A DNA stretch of 64,000 bases from Gnetum montanum (lineage: Eukaryota > Streptophyta > Gnetopsida > Gnetales > Gnetaceae), in NCBI GenBank assembly GCA_015680685.1, contig MNCI01020774.1:537853-601852 (forward strand), read 5' to 3'. Both the position numbers and the translations under genes were made by a program. The notes below the pieces were generated by a model. It ran no database searches and was not told the origin of the DNA. It worked only from the letters and a program-made list of their open reading frames with translations. Positions 58,346 to 64,000 of the stretch are shown here, piece after piece (positions within the stretch are counted from its first letter, which is position 1; every line of letters begins with the position of its first letter).

Positions 58346-60952
58346 TAGAGGAATCGGGATAGGATGAGCTAGTAGAATTAAGTAATCCTAATCACTGCAT
58401 AGATGAACCATGTGATGACAATGCCTAAGTAGAGGTTAAAGCTATGGAGAGTAATTTCAAGCAAGTACCTAATTCCATAATGTGAAAATAATTAAGAAAA
58501 AACCATTAGTCTATAACTTTCACCTTGAAAAATGTATAGGACAATAGGAAGTTCTATTGTTAGTTGGAACTATAAAGAATTTAGTAGCATCATGTCTAGA
58601 ATGTAAGGGAGAAGGAAAACTCCCTCTACCATGAGATAGGTGAGTGTAAACCCAAAATCCATCTATGGATGAGCTTTAGATTAATAAACAAATAAATCAT
58701 ATATACTAAATTATATTTTTTCCAAACAATATTCTTTAGGTACAATTTTCACTAGTCAAGGGGTGAAATAGCTAAGTATAGGATAATGTTTATAAATGAA
58801 TGGTTTCTATTAGTTACTTACATGGATAGTCAATAAGCTTGAAGGGTGTGTTATATTAGGTCTAGCAGCTAAGATGGTAAAAGCATTTGGAAATATGAAA
58901 CAAGATCAATGCCCATGTGAGCAATCCATACAATAAAATATAAACAAGATAGCATTGGCTCCCAAAAGAACCTCATGATTGAAGCAGGCCAAGTATAGAT
59001 ATTCTTGAAAAAAAAAGAGATAGAAAAAGATAAAAAAACAAAAAAATTATGTACAAGTATGTTCATGAATATATATATCTTGAAAATAAAGATGGCCCCA
59101 CAAGAACCTTCGACCATGAGTAGATCCATACTTCCACAAGAACCTTATAGTTGGAATGATGCTCAAAGCTTACATTTCTAAGCATCCCATAAGAACATCC
59201 TTTTATGAACAGAGTGATTATGGGTGGAGCAGTGATCACCAAAATTGACTTAAGATGCCATCACTTTTTATCTAGGATATGACTCTATACTATGTGGATT
59301 GAGTAATCTAAGTACATGGCTTAATGGCCACCATCATTTTTAACCATTTCACTTGGCTCATTTAGTTCCTTAGGTTGTGCTACTTCATACCTCAAAGAAT
59401 GTTGTTCATTTCATTCTCAATATTTTCTTTTCTATTTAATTAAGTGTTTTCCATTTCCATTTCACTTCCTCATTTTTCAACTATATCCCTCCATTGTTCT
59501 TTCTAACTACCATCTATCACATCCATAGGCATTTAAAACTCTTTAACCCTTTAATTGTTTTCAAACATGCCTTCCATAGGAGTTAGTAGTTAAAATCCCT
59601 GATATGGCAAAACACTATGGATAAGAATGGTTGGAAGATCAAATTTTAACTATGTATCATGAATAGTGGATAATATATAAAATCCATGGCATTTTTGCTT
59701 TTGGTATATTCTCCTAGCTAATCTCCAAAATAACTCCATATAATAATAATATTTCAACTAATTAACCTATGCTAGGGATGTAACCTAGATAAATTAAGGG
59801 GGGGTACCAACTTGAAATCGAATAGGATAGTAGGGTATAACCAACATGGAAGCTAATCCAAGATCAAGTTAGCAAATGAGTTTGTTAAAAGAAATGCATC
59901 TTGGATCCTTAAAACTTAGAAAAGGTGGAAAACTTGAGATTGTAAGTCATCCTTCCAAAAAATGAAGAAAACCTTATGAGAAGATGTTTTAGCCCAAATA
60001 ATCCTAGTAAGGACCTTCTTAACCAAGTTATATGTGAATTCCTATCCTCAATAATGATTTCTAATGATAGAAGTAACAAAGGAAAAGAATAGTTAATAAT
60101 GAATTGGCTCAATAAAATTCTTCTTTTTAATTTTAGTTATATCAATATGTATCAAAGGGTGTGAATACCCATGATACAAAAGTTTATCCTATCAAGGGAC
60201 ATCATAAAATCAATGTCTATAAATACATTGGAAACTCAAAAACCCTTAGGATCTAAACACATTAATATACATTGATATCTCAATGTCTAGTGATCACTAT
60301 TATTGAAGTATATCAATCATTGCAATTCCAATTGATAAAGGTAGAATTTACATTCATATTATAAATAAATATACTAATTTCATCAATTAAGTTCGATATA
60401 TAATTATACAATGATATCGATTCAAATTGACTAGATCAATCAGGTTCAATAAGGTGAAAATTTTTCTCGAAAGTCTCATGGTTGAATAGTGCAACCACGA
60501 TGAGTATCAATATTTAATTATATAATGATATTGATCTGCATCACCTAAATTGATATAGATTGAAAAAATAAAACTTTTCTTGAAACTTTCACAATTGAAT
60601 AGCATGACCAAAATGAACTTCGATATGTTATGAATTACATAGACAATCATATTAATTCTTGTCACATTCACAGTAGAGTTCAATCCAATTGTTATGGAAT
60701 CGTGTTGATTGTTTGATAAAGATCAATACAATAAAAAGTGAAAAACATATAACACAAAGGTAAGGAAGTGACCCAAAAATAAAAGGCCACCATCCATGGG
60801 GATAAACCTTATCCCCACAAAATATGTTTTACTCTTGCATTGTTCTAGGGTTCTCTTGGCCATCATTTTCTCTAAGCTTGCTCTCTAAGCTCCAACTAGA
60901 GACAGAGACCATGGCCAAGGATTACGACCCACATAACACTCCAAATGCCAAG
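58346..60952 (+). other. 3' part of III', non-coding, with probable U3 remnant
   Basis: No supported ORF. A purine tract AAATTAAGGGGGGG lies at 59791-59804 and is matched in element III. From about 60100 on there are many ATCAATAT/GATATCGAT-like units resembling the family-III U3, so 60100-60950 may be the start of its 3' LTR, cut off by the family-I LTR at 60953. Homology with 24580-26300 runs throughout. Confidence 0.5.
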
Positions 60953-61803
60953 TGATGAGTGGCGAGGCACCCCTATGCCCAACCATACAAATCACTAAGG
61001 CATTCACGTGCAATCTGGTCAAATTCCATGGACCTATAGTTCTCTAGTGCACTAATTGCCTGGGAAGTAAAACAGCTATTGAGAACATTTGTTGTCTTTC
61101 CAACTACACTTGTGAAGATCAAAGATATGGTTTATGAGTAATTGAGGTGCATGATTTTTACAATTTTATATTTTATAAGTTTAATTACCTATAATAAGAA
61201 TGAAAGGTATAGGAATTTAATATTTAATTATTCTACTATCTAACTAGCCTAACACAAGTACCCGTCCCACTTTCCTGGACACATCCTAAACACACATAGC
61301 CCCACTAGGTTACCAAATGTTAAGCATTTCTGGGTTGCCAAGTACTATATGTATGCTTGAAGTAGTAATGCTTGTGTTCATTAACAACTAGAAATTAACT
61401 GCATAATGAAAATGCATTAAAGTAAAGTTCATGAATATCAAATGCATTAAAGAAAACATTAATCTATTCTCAGTGCTACAAGGATTATTAAAAGGTTTCA
61501 TTTGTATTCTTGTTACACTACTATGCTCAGGTACATCAGTGCTCGAACAAAGATCCATACACACTCAGACTCCTACTATGGGCACTTAGAAAATATTCTA
61601 ACTTTGGAGAAAACAAATTACAAGAGCTTCACTGCTCTATGCAAAACTATAAAAAACTCAACTAAAAACTATATGAAAATCGTGAGCTCAAGTGCTATAT
61701 TTATAAGCTAGCATATATCTTGTGATATTGGATATCTGACATCACATCTTGGGCTCCGATATTGGATATCCAATATTGGAGCCTATCATAATATGATTCA
61801 TCA
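60953..61803 (-). repeat. Element IV 3' LTR (851 bp)
   Basis: Plus-strand ends TGATGAGTGGCGAGGC and ATGATTCATCA. U3 (61720-61795) has GATATTGGATATC units in both orientations, with TATA-like TATAAATATAG (minus) at 61695-61705. It contains the two CTTGGCAACCCAG-like repeats of the family. Confidence 0.8.
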
Positions 61804-63885
61804 TACCTCCATGACTAAATGAAAACTTACCCTCGCGTGTAGAAGAGGAGGAACAATTTTCTTTCAAAATATTGGGTAGGCATGGGATTATTAACTAATA
61901 TACAACTAACATAAATGGAAAAAATAGACTCTGAGTGCTCGAATGTATAGAATAAAATCTTTTACAAAATTGGGTATTCATGACAAGAGAAGAGAACACC
62001 CTAGACAAAACTAACATCCAACTCCTCTTGGTAGCGAAAGAGCAAGGGAGAAGATGCAATGATCATGAATAGTCCTCATCACATGGGGCTACTGCTTATC
62101 CATTGGTGGAGATAGTCCTACTTCTACTTTGTGCTTCTCACTAAAATCACAACAAAATCATGGATTAGTGAGCAATGTGTAACATATAGCTTGAAGTACC
62201 TTATCTCATTGATGGTTACACTTGGCTGGGTTGTGATTGTGATGGATGGATTCAATTAGTAGTGTTAGTGGGAAGACTGACAAATAGGGTAATATGAATA
62301 AATGGTCCATTAAATTTGAAAAATTTCAAGTGTGAGGAAATGCTTGAAGAAGTTTAAGAATTCACAACAGTAATAATAAAAGGTTTCACTAAAAAATGTT
62401 GTGAAGATGCACACAATTGGATGTCATTGATGAGGTAAACAAAAGGATTTGATTGTAAAAGTGTCTAAGGATAAAGAACTTAAATAACCCAACCAGAAGA
62501 TATGCAAGTGGATCCTCCCCAAAGTAGGCACATGTCTTTATTGCCCTTGCATAACTTCAAACTAAGGAATTCATGGGCTTGGTGTGTGATTAATGGTTAC
62601 AAAATGTTAAGTACAAAAATCCAGAAGAAACTACCTAAAAATTTTGACACATCAAACTAAAACATGAAACTGGCAATGAGATGAGATATGAAAAGCATAG
62701 ATGGATGAGAGAGAGTGGAATGGAGTTCCTAATTAAGGTCACATTAAGTCCCTTGTGAATTTTATGGTTAAATGACTTGATAAAATCCTTCATCAGTCCA
62801 GACCAAAAACAACCACATTTAGTGACTTCACATTGTCATTCTAGGATCAATCCACCCCCTTAAGACATAAAAGTGCTCACACAGAACAACCATGATTTCT
62901 TATTAGAGAAGAAAAAAGAAGTAGGAAGCGAGAAAGGGCCTTAGTTAGAGGGAACCTTTAGGCATGGGTAACATGTCTTTCTAGTCCCATAACCAATGCT
63001 TGTAGCCCATTTATTTTGTCTAAGGGGTGTGATTTGAATTCCCATCATCTTTTTATGATGAGAACCACAACATGCATAGACTTATTCAACTTCCTATTAT
63101 TGGTTGACATGAAATAGTAAGAAATCCATGAAAACACACATGCATCCAAGTAAGCTAAAAAGCATAAAGAACACTGAATCTCCGTAAAGTCACACCCTTT
63201 TCAAACCTTTGAATCCTTTCCAAATCTAGAAACTACCAAAGTCACATGTTTGTTAAAGTTTTATTAATGAAAAAGAGACTGAACATTTCCAAAACAAGGA
63301 AAACCATAGATTTTGTGGATGGATGGATGTTGTGGACTCATTGCCTATTTCATGAAAAAGAAACCATGCCCTAATCATTAGTAACAAAATTCAAAGATAG
63401 AATTCAAACACCAACAATCAAATTACTAAATAGTACATACCACCATTAAGTAATGAATTACCACTATGCCTGGCACTTATTAACAAAATGTTAGAAAAAT
63501 GCACCCAAGTAAAACAAAATATAAAATAAAGTGTAAAATATTCAAGAAATAGCAAATGTACTAATGATGGTGTAAAATAAAAATTAGAAAATATTAATAA
63601 CATGAAAACAAGAAGATGTAAAATAAAGAATGTACAAAACAAAAAGTTGTAAAAGTAATAAGGTGTAAAACAAAAAGTTGAAAAATTGAGGAGTCACTTA
63701 TATAGTTAGCATAGATGGTCATCTTCTCCACAACTAAGTTGAAAGGAGGAGATCTAAATTAGTGAGTGTGGTCATTCATCCAATGAGGCATTTGTTGTAT
63801 TTGCTAGCTTATGCTCATGGAAAGGTTTGACTTGTTGTATATTGACTAGCTATTTCTTGTTTGGGCTCTCAAGTTTATAAATCAT
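61804..63885 (-). other. Internal part of element IV, non-coding
   Basis: No ORF supported. Block 2 at 62509-62575 and block 1 at 62952-62990. 63480-63690 is A-rich with GTAAAATAAA-type repeats, comparable to 17400-17580 in element II. Confidence 0.55.
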
Positions 63886-63962
63886 TGATGAGTGGCGAGG
63901 TACCCCTACACTCAACCATACGAATACGAGTGTGTACGCGTGATCCGGTCAAACTCCGCAGA
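63886..63962 (-). repeat. Family-I LTR end, truncated
   Basis: TGATGAGTGGCGAGGTACCC and the following 55 bases match the other family-I LTR ends. After about 63962 the match is lost. No tRNA-Asp-type PBS lies to its left, so it is probably not the 5' LTR of element IV. Confidence 0.65.
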
Positions 63963-64000
63963 CTAAATGCCTTAACACCACAAGAAACACTTGGGGTTAA

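Larger units (their letters stand above)
51213..60952 (+). mobile_element. Element III': Athila/Tat-like gypsy, plus strand
   Basis: Truncated 5' LTR, PBS, gag, protease, RT-RNase H, integrase (split by a solo LTR) and a long 3' part. Homologous over its length to element III on the other strand. Its right end meets a family-I LTR at 60953. All domains have stops; several catalytic positions are changed. Confidence 0.75.
60953..63885 (-). mobile_element. Element IV: 3' end of a family-I/II element
   Basis: Minus strand: 3' LTR (60953-61803) plus internal sequence up to 63885. The right part (63690-63860) matches the sequence just after integrase in element II, then follows the spacer with both conserved blocks. 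ORF2 is absent; the part between spacer and LTR is too short and not similar. The element continues or is cut at 63886 by another LTR end. Confidence 0.6.

Noticed and set aside
1-64000. tRNA or rRNA genes
   Set aside because: No cloverleaf with consensus A and B boxes or rRNA segment recognised by eye; the tRNA-like strings found are primer binding sites of a few bases.

Overview
This window looks like repeat-rich intergenic DNA from a seed plant with a large genome, in a draft assembly with two runs of N (1209-1712 and 37559-38147). The plant call rests on three things: decayed Ty3/gypsy retrotransposons of Athila/Tat type whose primer binding sites resemble the 3' end of tRNA-Asp, a Ty1/copia relic with a tRNA-iMet site, and a fragment of a plant-type ABCB transporter. 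The species cannot be named from sequence alone. I see no intact host gene and no intact transposon gene.

Layout. 1-549 and 9117-9343 are two halves of a family-III LTR split by element A (550-9111, + strand), a complete LTR element with a 5-bp target duplication, a gag, a second long ORF (called ORF2 here) and no pol. 9690-10730 is a decayed ORF resembling plant retrotransposon-associated proteins. 11084-13440 is a copia LTR, PBS and gag. 15285-24560 (- strand, element II) is a relative of A that does carry gag-pol, followed by a spacer and a truncated ORF2. 24561-33312 (- strand, element III) is an Athila/Tat-like gypsy. 34600-36590 is a chromovirus integrase tail, PPT and 3' LTR start. 36880-37140 is the ABCB fragment, followed by about 4 kb in which I recognise little. 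41215-41740 is an ORF2 scrap into which element E2 (41741-51212, - strand, same plan as A) is placed. E2's PBS is split by a solo LTR (50053-50906). 51213-60952 is a second family-III element (III', + strand) whose integrase is split by another solo LTR (56322-57251). 60953-63885 is the 3' end of a further family-I/II element (IV), and one more LTR end starts at 63886.

The most interesting system is the family-I/II retroelement. Element II suggests the full plan is LTR-gag-pol-spacer-ORF2-LTR, with ORF2 in the position of an env-like gene. A and E2 appear to be pol-less derivatives that keep gag, spacer and ORF2. In A and E2, ORF2 (about 930 codons, coiled-coil C-terminal half) is preceded by what looks like its own expression cassette: a TATA box beside a GATATC-repeat module resembling the LTR U3, then a TACTAAC branch site and a 3' splice site directly before the ATG. 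The truncated element II copy keeps the TATA/repeat module. Two non-coding blocks in the spacer are recognisable in all four copies even though the coding parts have decayed.
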